Shown in pieces: positions 1-10,628 of a stretch of 64,000 bases of DNA (positions are counted from its first letter, which is position 1; every line of letters begins with the position of its first letter). A model generated the notes under the pieces. It worked only from the letters and a program-made list of their open reading frames with translations, ran no database searches and was not told the origin of the DNA. The DNA is taken from the NCBI RefSeq assembly GCF_037893015.1, contig NC_133661.1:246213503-246277502 (forward strand), in the 5' to 3' direction. A program made the position numbers and the translations under genes. The stretch is from Macrotis lagotis. Taxonomy: Eukaryota > Chordata > Mammalia > Peramelemorphia > Peramelidae.

Positions 1-551
1 AATAAAAATGTTAATACTTCCCTGTTATTTGCAGGTTGAATACAATACCATTCAACAAAAGTCAGTAGGATATTTCACAAAATTAGATAGGTATTGAATA
101 TATATGGACCAGCAGATAGACAAGTTAAACTGAAAAAGAAATTTGAAAACAGGGACTGACACTTCTGGATTCTAATATCTACTATCAAGCAAGGATTATT
201 TTTTAAAACTATTACTGAAGAAAAAAAAGAAATAGATCATAGGGTCATAGGATGTAAGGGACCTTTTAAGTCCAAAGCCTTTAGTTTATAGATAAAGATA
301 CAAGCCCAGAGGTTAATTACCGTACTGAAGGACACACACATGCACCAACCACCAGTAACCCCCCCAGAACCAGGTTTCAAAATCAATCCCTCTGAAAAGA
401 ATAGAAGAGAACAGAGAACCTAGAAGTAGAATCTAGTATTTATTAGAGATTGTCATTTAAACTCATATTTAAAATACTGAGGAATGGAATGAAAACTGGA
501 CAACGATAATGATGTAAAAATGAGGTTTTTTAAAAATAATGTACTTGTTTT

Positions 552-701
552 TTTATTTAGTTTTTTTGCAAGGCAGTGGGGTTAAGTGGCTTGCCCAAGG
601 CCACACAGCTAGGTAATTATTAAGTGTCTGAAGCCAGATTTGAACTCAGGTACTCCTGACTCTAGGGCTGGTGCTCTATCCACTGCGCCCCTAGCCACCC
701 C
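552..701 (-). repeat. tRNA-derived SINE (WSINE1-like)
   Basis: Reverse complement of the family: TTGCAAGGCAGTGGGGTTAA at the tail side and CACTGCGCCCCTAGCC at the head side. Confidence 0.8.
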
Positions 702-2147
702 CATAAAATGAGTTTTTATACACACCTTACACATTTACCAGCTAACTAAATAACAGTCTAAATATACAACAATGATCATACTAGAGAAAAGATTATTATC
801 AAACAAATAGAAATGATTAATGGAGATAAATGGAGATTAACGTATATAATTTAAATAAAAATGCCTTTTGCTCAACAAAAATCATTATCTTCAAAATTAA
901 AAGAAAAATCATTGCAGAAAAAAAGTAGATACAATTAATATGCCATATGAAGAGCTGACATCCAGATTCATCAAGTCATATTTATAAGACTAATAGCTAT
1001 TAAGCCAGAAGACATCTATAAAAGATGAACAATTCCCAACAATGGTTCAATGGCTCTGAACAGTTTTTAAAAGTAGAAATAAACTTAATAACATGGAAAG
1101 ATGCTTAAATTATCTAATCAGATATATGAATATGAAGACTATCTTAAGATGCCACCTTATTCCCACTAGAAAGGCAAAAATAGTAAAAAGGTATAAAATT
1201 CAATTTTGGCAAGGCTGCAAGGAAAAGGTCAGCTCTACAGTATAGATTTTTGCAATATCAGTCACATAACTTTTGACTCTGAATCCATTTCTAGAACTTG
1301 ATCCTAAAAAATTAAAAGGGCACATTTATAGAAGCCACATTCATGGCAAAGGCACCCCACAACACCTGGGACTGCCAGGCCCAAAAGTTCTTTCTCTGAA
1401 GAGTCCCCATAGGGAATTCCCAGGGTTTGCTGCTCTCCACAACCCAACTCTCAATTGCCAGGGGTCACAAACCTTAAACTGCTTCTTTTCTTTGAGTGAC
1501 TGTCTCTTTCTGGACCTGTCTAGAATGTGTATCTGCTCCCAGGTGGATTCAGTGTCTCCTATTGATTCAGTAGCTCCACATGATTAATGATAGGGGTAGG
1601 AAGACTGAGAAAGCCTTTCTTCCCCTCTCTTTCACCTTGCAAGTATTTCCTCCTTGGGCCGTTCATGGCTTGCTACAACACCAGTTTTTGAACTTGAACT
1701 TCTGGATGAGGTGACTCTTACTCCAGTGTTAGATACCATAATTGGCCAATGGTGAGAGAGAGGGAGACATTTCCTTCTGTCCCACCCCCTCCGTGGGTCT
1801 CCTCCACTACTGCCTCAAACTCTGAAATTCAAGACATAGTTAATGAGAACCCTCAGCCCTCTGACTAATTTACCTGCCAATTAGTTTTTTTTCTTTTTAA
1901 CTCGTCTAAACCTTGAGTCTTCTATAACTTCAACTGAGATGGGAAGACAGTAGTACCCACAAGCTGCTTAAAATTGCTGGTAGGAATTGAGTTAAATATT
2001 AAATGGAGTTGTTTCTAGAAGCAATACTCAGTGGTATCCCTGACATCTTTTTTAAACTTTTGTTTCAAAAGCCAGAGCTCTAGAAAGCTCTGACATATTA
2101 TTACAATACTATTAAAAACAAAATGAAACAAACACTTTGTTGAAATT

Positions 2148-2340
2148 AAATTCAATGTGCGCCCCGGCTAGGTGGCGCAGTGGATAAAGCACTGGTCCTG
2201 GAGGCAGGAGTACCTGGGTTCAAATCTGGTCTCAAACACTTAATAATGACCTAGCTGTGTGGCTTTGAGCAAGCCACTTAGCCCCATTTGCCTTGCAAAA
2301 ACCTAAAAAAACCCCACAAAAAAACACAAATTCAATGTGC
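2148..2340 (+). mobile_element. Full-length WSINE1-like SINE with 13-base target-site duplication
   Basis: Body 2161-2327 runs from GGCTAGGTGGCGCAGTGG to CCTTGCAAAAACCTAAAA. AAATTCAATGTGC flanks it perfectly at 2148-2160 and 2328-2340, indicating LINE-mediated insertion. Confidence 0.92.
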
Positions 2341-2523
2341 AAGGCCCTGTGCTACACCCCAGAAAATAAAAAGACAGAACATGTAACAATCCCCACTCTC
2401 AACAATTCCCACGTTGTTCTGTGAGAATACAATATATTCACCTAAAAGTAAATGCAAAGTAACAAAGTAAATTCTGAAGGGAGACAGAGCTAAACCCTGA
2501 AAGGATCACAAATAGTTTCCCAA

Positions 2524-2865
2524 TAGATAGGCATCATGGTTGCACCTGGAAACTAGAATAACATGATCTAATTCTTACTCTTTTGGTTTTCCTCACTTTT
2601 AACATAAACTTGTTTATCATGTGATGACATAGCAATTCTCCCTTTCTCAATGTACTTTGGAAACTAAAGGGAGGAAATTATATATCATAATTATATATAA
2701 TTTGAAGGAATGTAACTAAACTACTGATAGCTAGCAGGCACAGTAGATACAGTGCAAGACCTAGAATCAGGAAGATTCATCTTCCTGAGTTCAAATATAG
2801 CCTCAACACTTATCAGCTATGTGACCCTGGGCAAGTCACAACCTTATGCACCTCAGCTTCCTTAT
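2524..2865 (+). repeat. Local direct duplication, copy A
   Basis: Nearly identical to 4524-4862, offset by almost exactly 2000 bases (GCATCATGG at 2531 and 4531). It includes non-repetitive sequence plus the first half of a MAR1-like SINE. Confidence 0.85.
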
Positions 2866-2970
2866 CTGTAAAATGAGTTAGTGGAAAACCACCCTAGTAT
2901 CTCTGCCAAGAAAGCCCAAATGGGATCACCAAGGTCAAATACAACTGAACCAAGCCACCGAACAACAATA
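2736..2970 (+). repeat. MAR1-like CORE SINE
   Basis: CORE segment (GTGACCCTGGGCAAGTCAC, CTGTAAAATGAG) followed by the MAR1-type tail (CCAAATGGGATCACCAAGG, CAACTGAACCAAGCC). Confidence 0.7.
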
Positions 2971-4239
2971 AAGGTTCAGCATGGAAGAACTAGCAGAATG
3001 TAATGGCACAATGCATTTTCTGAAGCATTTTCACAGGATCTTAAAATTTCCTATTTGAAGCCCTTAGCATCCATCAGTCTATATGCTTAGTTCCAGAATA
3101 GCTCAAATATAATATGGGTCTTAAGAAGGAGACTACCTCTAATTCAGGAGGCAGTGGGAAATGGCTCTGATCTCTGGACTTTGACTTACAGATTAAGTGG
3201 GCTAGGTTTAGCAAGTTAGGAGACTGTAGTTGAAAGGAATGTGATTATTTCCAGCACTATAGTTGACTTATACCTTCTTTGCTGGAAGTGTGAGACTATT
3301 ATATTAATATATTCCCAATGATTTTCTCTTAGGATTCCCAAACTCTACAACCTGGCACTTCATCTTTTCAAAGAACTTGCTAATCTCTTACACTACCAGC
3401 ATTGAGGAACACACCTCACTCCATCTTACTCCAAACCAGGATTGCAAATCACATGGTCTCTTTTCCACCCATTTTAAAAGACTAGTCTTCTCAACATTTT
3501 CCTCTGTAAGGCAGGTTGCCAACTGTCAGAAGGTGGAAAACTATTGTTGAAACTAAGACCCTGAAGCCTTTGGTGGGGAATGTTGAAGAAAATGACCCAT
3601 GCTATAGGAGGGCTTGCTTAAACACTGACTACTCAAAATTTGAAGATTTTTGAACCTTTAGGGTGTAGCTGTTCTTTCCTCTGGGCACCCTCCAAGGTTC
3701 CAAAGTGAAACCATAGAACAAATGGGAAAAGGGAATGGAAATAAGGTGGAAAGAGGTTAAGTTGTAAAGAGAATAGCAGAAGTTCCTACTATATAGAACA
3801 GAAGTGTTTAATCTCTTAGCTCTTTCTTCTGTGCTGCAGCACCAAACAAAAACTTGTTCAAAGGCCACATAAAGAATTTAATATCTATTATAAAAAAGTT
3901 AGTATTAAGTATCATTAATCATGATAATTTAAAATAACCTATATAAATATAATAAAATATAATTATTAAATGCTACTAACTTATATATGTGGTCCTTGAC
4001 AAGTTTTCTTGGGCAGTGGTGGTCCAGAAGAGCTAAAAGGTTGGACATCCTGATTTGGAACATCCTAAACCCCTTTTTTGCACTATCAGCAGTAGTAGTA
4101 CCTTTCGGAAATAAAGTACTTTTAAAATTGAAAATAATAAATTCTTAAAAATGATAGCTAACTTTACATATTTTATATCATTTAAATTTAAATGTTCAAA
4201 ATCTGTGAGATAGTTGCTATTATTATAAAATCTATTTTT

Positions 4240-4380
4240 ATAGATAAGGAATCTGAGGCTGAGAGAAGTTAGTTGATTTATATGACTTTTAAGGCCAGTA
4301 AGTGACTCAGACAGTTCTTAATTCTGAATTTTAAATCTAGCTGCTCTTATCTACTACCCCTCCCAGCTGTCTCTAGATCA
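4240..4380 (-). repeat. MIR fragment
   Basis: AAGGAATCTGAGGCTGAGAG and GTAAGTGACTCAGACAG resemble the reverse complement of the MIR core. Diverged. Confidence 0.45.
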
Positions 4381-4499
4381 GGGGTCCTTAGCCTACTTTG
4401 TGTGGTAACCCCCTTTGACTTCTGGTAAAGCTTATGGACCCCTTTTCAGAACAATGATCTTAAATACATAAATTAAAATACATAATATTACAATTAAAC

Positions 4500-4862
4500 T
4501 TCTGATAGCTAGCAGGCACAATAGATACAGGCATCATGGCTGCACCTAGAAACTAGAATAAGATGTTCTAATTCTTACTCCTTTGGTTTTCCTCACTTTT
4601 AACATAAACTTCTGTTTATCATGTGATGACATAGCAATTCTCCCTTTCTCAATGTACTTTGGAAACTAAAGGGAGGAAATCATATGAAGTTAATCATAAT
4701 TTGAAGGAATGTAACTAAATTACTGATAGCAGGCACAGTAGATACAGTATGAGGCCTAGAGTCAGGAAGATTCATCTTCCTGAGTTCAAATATATAACCT
4801 CAACACTTATCACCTATGTGACCCTGGGCAAGTCACAACCTTATGCACCTCAGTTTCCTTTA
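4500..4862 (+). repeat. Local direct duplication, copy B
   Basis: 4524-4862 matches 2524-2865. The preceding 4502-4529 (GATAGCTAGCAGGCACA...) matches the interior of copy A at 2725-2750, so copy B starts at an internal rearrangement junction. Confidence 0.85.
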
Positions 4863-5036
4863 CCAATTCACACTCATTGGCTAAGATGATAGAAAAGGAA
4901 AATACTGGAGAGGATGTAGGAAAATAATAACACTAATTCACTGTTAATGGAGTTGTGAATTAGACTAACCATTCTAGAGAACATCCTGGAGCTATGCCCA
5001 AAGGTCTATCTATAAATCTGTGCATACTCTTTATTT

Positions 5037-5171
5037 TTATTTATTTGTTTTGCAAGGCAATGGGGTTAAGTGACTTGCCCAAGGTCACATAGCTAGGTAA
5101 TTATTAAGTCTGAGGTAGGATTTGAACTCAGGTACTCCTGACTCCAGGGCTGGTATCCCATCCATTGTACC
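5037..5171 (-). repeat. WSINE1-like SINE
   Basis: TTGCAAGGCAATGGGGTTAA to GGGCTGGTATCCCATCCATT, inserted in the L1 segment. Somewhat diverged. Confidence 0.8.
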
Positions 5172-5590
5172 TTGTGTGTACCCTTTAAACCTTTAATTCT
5201 GTTACTAGGTCTATAGTCAAAGGAGATCAAAGAAAAAGAAAAAGGACCCATAAGTACAAAAATATTTATAGCAGTTCTTTTTGTGGTGGCAAAGAACTGG
5301 AATGCCCATCAGTAAGGGAATGGTTGAACAAATTATGGAATGTCAGTGTGATGGAATACTGTTGTACTTTAAGAAATTATAAAGGGGATGACTTCGGAAG
5401 AACCTGAGAAAACTTATAGGAACAGATGATATGAATAAAGTAAAATGAAGAGCCATATTGTAATATGGTAATAGCCATATTGTAATAATCAACTGTGAAA
5501 GACTTAGCAAATATCAGTATAATAATCTATCATAACTACATAAAATGTTATCCATCTCCAGATGGACAACTGATGGTCTCAGTGCAGACT

Positions 5591-5770
5591 GAAGCATACT
5601 TTTTTTTTTTTAGGTTTCTGCAAGGCAAATGGGGTTAAGTGGCTTGCCCAAGGCCACACAGCTAGGTAATTATTAAGTGTCTGAGACCAGATTTGAACCC
5701 AGATACTCCTGACTCCAAGGCCGGTGCTTTATCCACTACGCCACCTAGCTGCCCCAGAAGCATACTTTTT
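5591..5770 (-). mobile_element. Young WSINE1-like SINE with target-site duplication
   Basis: GAAGCATACTTTTT at 5591-5604 and 5757-5770 flanks body 5605-5756, which ends CCACCTAGCTGCCCC. It splits the L1 segment. Confidence 0.9.
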
Positions 5771-5990
5771 AATTTATCTTTTCTCCCCTTGAACAGGACT
5801 AATGCAGAAATATATTTTGAATAATTATCTGAATGATTATTATTTCTTGCCATCCCAATGAATAGGGAAGGGGATGGAAGGGGGAACAAAATTTGGAACT
5901 GAAAATTAAAAAAATTTAAAAATTTAAATTACATTGAAATACAGTTAATATATGCATGTATGTCTATATATCTTTATATATATACATATA

Positions 5991-6020
5991 TATTATACAG
6001 CCACTTTATTGCTGTGTGTG

Positions 6021-6072
<52 letters not shown>

Positions 6073-6094
6073 GCAATAAAGTGGCTGTATAATA
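5991..6094. repeat. Perfect 24-base inverted repeat around a CA microsatellite
   Basis: 5991-6014 is the exact reverse complement of 6071-6094 (CAGCAATAAAGTGGCTGTAT and four more bases). Between them lie a short TG run and about 45 bases of CA repeat, which can extend the stem. Confidence 0.9.
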
Positions 6095-6180
6095 CCACTG
6101 AGAGGCTCAAATTCAAAGAGTAGGCCAGGTCCAGTGGAAGTCAAAGATTCTAACTCTGAGACTGATAAATTTCCTTATCT

Positions 6181-6830
6181 TCAGCTAACCAGAGAGGTTC
6201 ATGTCAACTCCAACCCTTCCCCTCTCCAATAAACACCAGGGGTTTTTTACTGTCTTCAGGAATAAATATAAAATGCTATTTGTCGTTTTAAGTTCTTCAT
6301 AACTTAACCCTCTCTTACTCTTCCACTCTTCATATCTGTTCCTCAACACATACTCTGCCAGTGACACTAGCCCCTCAGGCTGATCCAGGAGCTAGATACT
6401 CTCTAGGATCCTCTGATCTTCTCTGGTTGTCCCCAAAGTCTTCCTCCTCCACTCTTGACTTCTGACATCCCTGGCTTCCTAGAAGTCCCAACCAAAATCC
6501 TACCTTCTACAAGAAGTCTACCCCAACTTCTTAATTCTTTTTTAAAAATTTTAATATATTTTTAAAAAATTTTATTTATTTAAGGCAATGGGGTTAAGTG
6601 ACTCTTAATTCTCATAATTTTTCCTTGTTATTTCTTCTGTAATATAGCTGGTTTGTGTATATTTACATGTCTTCCCCCTTCCCTCCCATCAGATTATAAA
6701 TTCCTTGAGGGCAGGGATTGCCTTTCCACTCTTTTTGAATACTCAGTGTTTAGCATAGTGAATAATGACCCTTAATAAGTATTTATTGAATGAAAGAATG
6801 AATTGAAGGGATAGGTACCTTTTAAAGTCT
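6181..6830 (+). repeat. L2 LINE 3' segment
   Basis: TTCCTTGAGGGCAGGGATTG and TAAGTATTTATTGAATGAA are the L2 3' end, preceded by CCCAATAAACACCAGGGG-like and TTCTTCATAACTTAACCCTC-like L2 sequence. A short SINE stub sits near 6570-6602. Confidence 0.7.
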
Positions 6831-6861
6831 TCCTAAATCAGAAAGGCAATGAGAAGTATAT

Positions 6862-6970
6862 GGCTTAGGGGCTAAAGAACTGGACTCTTGATTCAGGAAG
6901 AACAAGGTTCATGTCTTGCCTCTGACCAATACCAGTGACTGAGGGTAAGTCACTTAGCTTCTCAATTTCA
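6862..6970 (+). repeat. MIR fragment
   Basis: GACTGAGGGTAAGTCACTTA plus the upstream TTGATTCAGGAAGAACAAGG fit the MIR core. Confidence 0.5.
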
Positions 6971-8363
6971 GAAACAACTTTCAAAGATCCAAAGTTGCTG
7001 ATTTGAGTTCCTTTCTCAAAGAAAATTAAAATTCCTAACCAGTTTGGCACTGTAACTGGCAGATTTGGAGTAGAATGGTGTTCTCCTCTGCTACTTGGGA
7101 GTTTGTTTCCTTATTTTTCTTCCTTTCCCCATCTGGCCCATGATTTTATTTTGAGATCATGAGGGCAGAAAGGGACTTTTTGTGCCCAGGGCTTTCTCCA
7201 GAGGTCTACGTCACGAACCTCCTAGGTGGGCCGCCATGCCCATTTCTCCTTTCTACAGTTCTTGTTAGGAATGGACCTCTGATCAACCCTTCCAACCCCC
7301 AACCTCACATTTGATTCCCCAACTTCTGCCTTTTAACATCTCTCACTCGATACCTGCCTAACTTTTCAAAATGATTTTGTCCTGCTAGTAACCACCTCCA
7401 AATGGCTTCAGGAATGTTATTTATTTTGTTTTGGGTTTTTTGGGAGAAAGGAAGGGGGCATGTTTCTAGACCTGAGATTCCACTCCTATGAGAGGCTCCC
7501 TCTATAAAATCAGAAAGCAGAACTACAACCCACCTATATTTTCCAGAAGTGCCTGGAGGACTGAGGCATTAGTTGATTGACCCTCTCAGCCATATGTCAG
7601 AAGATTTTGAACTCTGGTCTTTCTTCCTTCAAGGCTGGTCCTCTATCTACCAAATCATGCTGTCTCTCATCTGGGGGAAAATAGGCATTTAACAGAAATC
7701 TTTGAATTCCTGCCCCTAAAACAGTCTCTGACAGATAAAGCCAGGGAATAAAATGTCTGATGCTGTCTGGAAAAGGGACAGGATGATTATAGTTCTTATT
7801 ACTGCAGAAACTTGATGATGCTACATTCTTTTTAAGAAAAGGCTTAAGAAATGTTTGTAATAAAACAGGAATGAGAATTACTGTCAGAATTGAAAGATGA
7901 GGCTCAGAATGGTAAAGGGAATTTGTTAGGAATCCTATATATTTGAAAAGTAGTTGAGCTTAGGCTAAAATCATCTTTACAGTTCTCCTAGGGGGGAAAA
8001 GGGCTGCTGGGACCAAGGGGAGAATAAGCAAGGGATAGTCTTGGTTACTCCAATCTTGAAATCAAACTTTTATTTCTTATCAGGATGGAGTGACTGGTAT
8101 TGGGATGGTGGCAACTAGAGCTCTGCTAGGAAAAGACCTGGCAAGAAGCGCTTTGAAGCCATTAGCAAGGGCCATGTATGCTCAGACATGTTGAGCATAC
8201 ACTGAGATTCCTGACCTCCCTCTGAGTGTTTTCAGTTAACCTTCACCAGGTTCATCTTACCCAGTTTTCCAAATCAGAAACACTGGCAGGTTCTAGAATC
8301 TCATTTCTTTTTTTCTAAGCATTGCCTTTGGCCAGGGGTGCTAGAGCTAACTCTGACAGAGGT

Positions 8364-8527
8364 AATTGTGAATTTTTTTTTTTTAGGTTTTTGCAAGGCA
8401 AATAGGGTTAAGTGGCTTGCCCAAGGCCACACAGCTAGGTGTCTGAGACAAGATTTGAACCCAGGTACTCCTGACTCCAGGGCTGGTGCTTTATCCACTG
8501 TGCCACCTAGCTGCTCCCAATTGTGAA
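8364..8527 (-). mobile_element. Young WSINE1-like SINE with target-site duplication
   Basis: AATTGTGAA at 8364-8372 and 8519-8527 flanks body 8373-8518. Confidence 0.88.
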
Positions 8528-8799
8528 ATTTTTAAGGCATGTATGCCTCAAAATCAGCAAGCTCCAAGGAATCGAAGACTTGTTATTTTGCTGATTGCCT
8601 AGACTTCAGTGACAGAAAAATTGCTAATGATACAAATTATGCATTTTTCAATTTACCTATGGTTCAGATTATAGTTTCTTGATATTTCCAGTGTCCTCTG
8701 TTCCAACCTCCTATTTCTGGCTGTCCTGATTGAAATTAAGTAAACTGAGGCACAAAGCTCTGAGCATATTCAATTTATAGGCAAGGCTATTTCCTTGCC

Positions 8800-9010
8800 T
8801 TCAGCTAACTAGGGAGGTGCATGTCAACCTAAACCCTTCCCCTCCCCAATAAACTCCATGGGCTTTCTACTGCCTACAGGAATAAATACAAAAATACTGT
8901 CATTGAAAGTTCTTCATAACCTAACCCTCTCCTACCTTTCCACTCTTCATATATCTTGTTCCCCAAGACATACTTTTGGATTCAGTGGCACTGGTCCTCA
9001 GACTGATCCA
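8800..9010 (+). repeat. L2 segment, close relative of 6181-6395
   Basis: CTTCCCCTCCCCAATAAACT, AAGTTCTTCATAACCTAACC and TTTCCACTCTTCATATATCT follow the same order as at 6181-6395. Confidence 0.65.
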
Positions 9011-9734
9011 CAATCAAGATATTCCATATCTCAGATAAGGGCAGACAGATAATTTTTACAGACAGAAGGGGGAGCATTAAAAAAAAATTAGATGGTAGCA
9101 TTATAAATAGGGAAAACAACATGACTGGTGACAAAGTTTGAAGCATCACTGATGCGGAGGACAGTATAATTGGTTGGATATTATACATGGCTAGTAACAA
9201 CTACGCTCCTTCCAATTTATGGCTATGGAATGCTCATTGATGGTGTCCATTTGCATGGTTAACATGGTAAAAAGATAGCAATTTTCTCTAATTGGTCAAG
9301 GACAGCTAGTAGTAGTATAGAGATCTTTTCATTAAAGTGATTTATGGGGGGGGAAACTGAACTTTTGAATTTAATTCAGAGAGGAAGACAATTTATGAAT
9401 CTATCAACTTCTGAACTTAGAGACAAAGAAACATGATTTAGGCAGTTATGTAAAATGTCAGTGGTGATACAGAATTACAAAAAATGGAGATGATATCAAT
9501 TTGATTTATTCAGTGAAGTCGAAGAAAGGGGAAGATAGATATCCTCAGGGTAGTCAGTTTGACCCCTTACTTGTGGTGTCTGTCAAGACAGAGGTGGAAG
9601 GGAAATTGAAAATATTGGCTAAAAGGTTCACATTTTCTTCTTTACCACATAGTTAGGGTTAGTTTTAAGGTTCTACCTGATTTCTCTCAGAACCCAAACT
9701 ATGACTTATTTGCATGAGTGGAAACAGAATGGTG

Positions 9735-9860
9735 GGAGAGTGGATCCAGGGCTGGCCTTAGAGTCAGGAAGACCTAAGTTCAAGTCCTTCTGGGCATACA
9801 TGGGGGTGTGTGTGGCCATGCACAAATCATTGAACTTCATTGCCTCAGGCTATGTTCTAA
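9735..9860 (+). repeat. SINE fragment (MIR/CORE type)
   Basis: GGGCTGGCCTTAGAGTCAGG and CACAAATCATTGAACTTCAT are SINE-like with the middle degraded. Confidence 0.5.
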
Positions 9861-10242
9861 GACTAAGTTACAGGGGAGTTGGAGAGAGTTTGCACAAGAG
9901 GAGCTCTTGGCTCCAATGAAGCCAAGGTTCCCTCTTCGTTCTTTCTTTTCCTACCCTATCAGTCTTGAAACAGGGAAGAATTACTTCTCAGTGACTGTGG
10001 AAATTTCAGAGGCAAGTGTCCTCTCCCTTTTGCTTATTGGACATTACTTTAATGAACTAGGAGCTGGTATACTATTTGGGAAGAATGAAGAAGCCTCATC
10101 TCTACTTTTATCCTGGCTTAACAGGATAAGCTTACTCTTCTTGGATCCAGGGATGAGGGTAAAGAAGAACATCAGGATTAATGAACAAAAATATGCAATG
10201 TTCATGGAACCAGTCCACAAAAAGAGACAGTGCTTTCTGTCA

Positions 10243-10252
10243 TTTATTTATT
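10243..10252 (-). promoter_or_regulatory. Candidate GSTZ1 polyadenylation signal
   Basis: Two overlapping AATAAA hexamers on the minus strand (TTTATTTATT on plus) lie about 250 bases after the GSTZ1 stop. This is the first canonical signal I see there. Use of the site is inferred. Confidence 0.4.
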
Positions 10253-10289
10253 CAACACTTTATGCTCTTTCAAGCATTTTACCTAAATA

Positions 10290-10445
10290 ACTGCAATGAT
10301 CCCAATCACCATAACCCTATGAAGTAGAACTGGTATTATTGATAGCAAAGGAAACCAAGTCCCAAAGGAATTCTGTGGTTGGCAAATGCAGAATTCCAAC
10401 CTAGGTCTCTCAACTTCCAAGCCAGGATTCATTTCACTAAGCATG
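10290..10445 (-). repeat. MIR in the GSTZ1 3' region
   Basis: ATCACCATAACCCTATGAAG and GGAAACCAAGTCCCAAAGG are the reverse complement of the MIR 3' half. It is in the sense orientation of GSTZ1 and probably part of its 3' UTR. Confidence 0.6.
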
Positions 10446-10498
10446 ATTGATTTATCTTTGTGGTTATTAAAAAATTCTCAGTTGTTCTTAAGGTGGAA

Positions 10499-10628
10499 CT
10501 AACAGGCCCGAAATTCTGGAGGGGTGTCAGGCTGCTTGAAAGGGTGGCTCACTTGGAAAGCCTCCATGGTAAGCAAGGTCTTGTTGATGCGGCTGATGGT
10601 GGGGTATGGGGAAAGGTCCACCTTAAAT
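10499..10628 (-). CDS. GSTZ1: GSTZ1 exon 9 (C-terminus and stop)
   Basis: Acceptor TTGCAG. It encodes [20 protein letters not shown], then [19 protein letters not shown] and RAC, followed by TAG at 10499-10501. The 3' UTR continues towards lower coordinates through a MIR fragment. Confidence 0.97.

Larger units (their letters stand above)
4863..5900 (+). repeat. L1 3' segment broken by two SINEs
   Basis: Degenerate L1 ORF2 C-terminal coding (TTTTTGTGGTGGCAAAGAAC corresponds to FVVAKN), continuing after SINEs at 5037-5171 and 5605-5756. Same family as the L1 at 58795-59655. Confidence 0.65.
1..10242. other. Intergenic region downstream of GSTZ1
   Basis: No exon is recognised. Repeats listed separately cover perhaps half of it. 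In human the next gene on this side is TMED8, transcribed towards GSTZ1. I see none of its coding sequence here, though its 3' UTR could reach in. Stretches 703-950, 1340-2147, 2976-4235, 7060-8360 and 9020-9730 hold nothing I can assign. Confidence 0.6.

Noticed and set aside
2161..2240. tRNA gene (A and B boxes recognised)
   Set aside because: The boxes belong to the tRNA-derived SINE head, which recurs many times here. No functional cloverleaf was found.
9808..10290. 160-codon open frame on the plus strand
   Set aside because: It begins in a degraded SINE, shows no recognisable domain, and lies opposite the GSTZ1 3' UTR. Chance open frame.
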